This document shows positions 5,677 through 6,480 of a stretch of DNA of 6,480 nucleotides, piece by piece. Source of the stretch: Polynucleobacter meluiroseus. GTDB lineage: Bacteria; Pseudomonadota; Gammaproteobacteria; Burkholderiales; Burkholderiaceae. Numbering within the stretch: the stretch's first letter is position 1; the number at the start of each line of letters is the position of its first letter. Location of the stretch: assembly GCA_945867755.1 (NCBI GenBank), contig CAMBJN010000082.1, positions 1 to 6,480 on the forward strand, written 5' to 3'. The notes beneath the pieces were generated by a model. It had not been told where the DNA came from. It searched no databases and saw nothing but the letters and a program-made list of their open reading frames with translations. Both the position numbers and the translations under genes were made by a program.

Positions 5677-6480
5677 CTAGTTGGTTTTTTTCTCATTGGC
5701 TGCCACTGAAGAGTCTGCTGCTGCCTTGGGCTTTGGTTTAGGTTTGTTGGCGTTATTGGCTGTTTGCTTATTGGCAGGCTTTTTAGCTTTTGCGCCATTC
5801 GCATTATTGGCTGTGGTTTTTGGTTTTGGCTTGGCTTCGCGCTCCAACATTAGCTTGCCTGCGTTATTGGCTAAATGCTCGGAAACATCACCTACCCTGC
5901 CGCCCCTTGGAATCAATACTGTCGATCCAGGTTTGATCCTCATTCCCTTGGGAATGTTATTGATTTGTCTTACTTGATTGGCATCAACATCCAAACGAGT
6001 CGCCAATTGATCAACCGTCTCTCTGTTAGCCACCCTGATAGCAGTCCAAGAGGACAGGCGCCCCGTGTACTCCATTAAATTTTCTTGAAAAGATTCAGCG
6101 CGCCCAAATGGCAATAAGATTTGTGGCTCACTGGCTCCCAAAATCACAGGTTTATTGAATGATGGATTCATCGCTCTGAACTCATCCAAAGTCATGCGCG
6201 CAAATTGCGCTGCCAAATCCACATCAATGTCTTTTTCAGTTGTGACAATCACAAAGTACGGATGATTCTCCAAAGTTGGTAACGTCAATCCGTAGGACTT
6301 TGGATTGGCCACAATGTTTTTAACCGCTAATAATTTGGGGACGTAGTTACGAGTCTCGTCCGGCATTTTTAAACTAGCGTAATTGGTCGGTAATTTTTTT
6401 GCTTGATTGCGTTTGATGGCTTTTGAAACATTGCCCTCACCCCAGTTATAAGCAGCCAAGGCTAGCTCCCAATCACCAAA
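5677..6480 (-). CDS. mltD: Membrane-bound lytic murein transglycosylase D-like protein, C-terminal 267 residues (5' end outside window)
   Basis: Lytic transglycosylases of this family cleave the glycan strands of peptidoglycan in the periplasm, leaving 1,6-anhydromuramoyl ends. The frame is open from the right edge (beginning FGDWELALAAYNWGEG) to TAG at 5677. The conserved end of the SLT domain is visible as ALAAYNWGEGNVSKAIKRN and the MltD-type ETRNYVPKLLAVKNI segment near residues 42-57. The catalytic glutamate and any lipoprotein signal lie outside the window. Residues about 74-126 look like a degenerate LysM unit (FVIVTTEKDIDVDLAAQF). Residues about 144-191 are a clear LysM domain (TAIRVANRETVDQLATRLDV, then IKPGSTVLIPRG), which binds peptidoglycan. 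Residues 216-267 are a low-complexity tail rich in lysine, proline, alanine and asparagine, with 13 lysines in 52 residues and TANNAN occurring twice. An apparent start at 6459 is an internal TTG leucine codon. The MltD assignment is good; exact orthology is less sure without the N-terminal part. Confidence 0.88.
   Translation of the reverse strand, partial: FGDWELALAAYNWGEGNVSKAIKRNQAKKLPTNYASLKMPDETRNYVPKLLAVKNIVANPKSYGLTLPTLENHPYFVIVTTEKDIDVDLAAQFARMTLDEFRAMNPSFNKPVILGASEPQILLPFGRAESFQENLMEYTGRLSSWTAIRVANRETVDQLATRLDVDANQVRQINNIPKGMRIKPGSTVLIPRGGRVGDVSEHLANNAGKLMLEREAKPKPKTTANNANGAKAKKPANKQTANNANKPKPKPKAAADSSVAANEKKTN
5751..5871 (-). repeat. Short imperfect repeats coding the low-complexity tail of the MltD-like protein
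   Basis: The plus-strand octamer TTATTGGC occurs four times, at 5753-5760, 5768-5775, 5804-5811 and 5864-5871. On the coding strand it reads GCCAATAA and contributes to the Ala-Asn-Asn and Ala-Asn-Lys steps of the protein tail. The spacing is irregular, so this is degenerate low-complexity coding sequence rather than a regular tandem array. Confidence 0.5.

Noticed and set aside
5681..5977. Plus-strand 98-codon frame that looks like a hydrophobic membrane protein
   Set aside because: It lies antisense to the lysine/alanine/proline/asparagine-rich tail of the MltD-like protein. The reverse complement of such codons reads as Leu, Phe, Gly and Ala automatically.

Overview
The window is a stretch of ordinary betaproteobacterial chromosome with every gene on the minus strand. 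Reading in the direction of transcription (high to low coordinates), it holds the 3' end of a membrane-bound lytic murein transglycosylase D gene (mltD-like, cut by the right edge), a complete propionate--CoA ligase gene (prpE), a factor-independent terminator, a complete carA, and the first 743 codons of carB (cut by the left edge). No RNA genes, insertion sequences, CRISPR arrays or integrase-related sequences were seen, and no plus-strand gene is credible.

The likely source is a free-living member of the Burkholderiaceae, with Polynucleobacter or a close relative as best guess. The reasons are the CarA N-terminus (a short proline-rich lead into LALADGTVFPGYSIGA), a seven-residue extension in the first CarB ATP-grasp domain relative to the E. 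coli protein, and moderate G+C judged by eye. This comes from remembered family sequences, not from a search.

Layout: 5677-6480 mltD-like 3' end (LysM repeats and a lysine/proline/asparagine-rich tail); 5544-5676 a 133-bp gap with overlapping inverted repeats before prpE; 3666-5543 prpE; 3404-3665 a 262-bp gap with the prpE terminator, a carA promoter carrying a perfect TATAAT, and a leader of about 125 nt that can fold into a long hairpin; 2240-3403 carA, which most probably begins at TTG rather than at the upstream ATGs; 1-2230 carB, 9 bp after carA.

Functionally there are three independent units. carA and carB form one operon for the two subunits of carbamoyl-phosphate synthetase, which feeds arginine and pyrimidine synthesis. 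prpE activates propionate (and probably acetate) and is separated from carAB by the terminator. The mltD-like gene trims peptidoglycan. No new system was found. The observations most worth checking are non-coding: the structured carA leader, the TTG start of carA, and the prpE leader hairpins.
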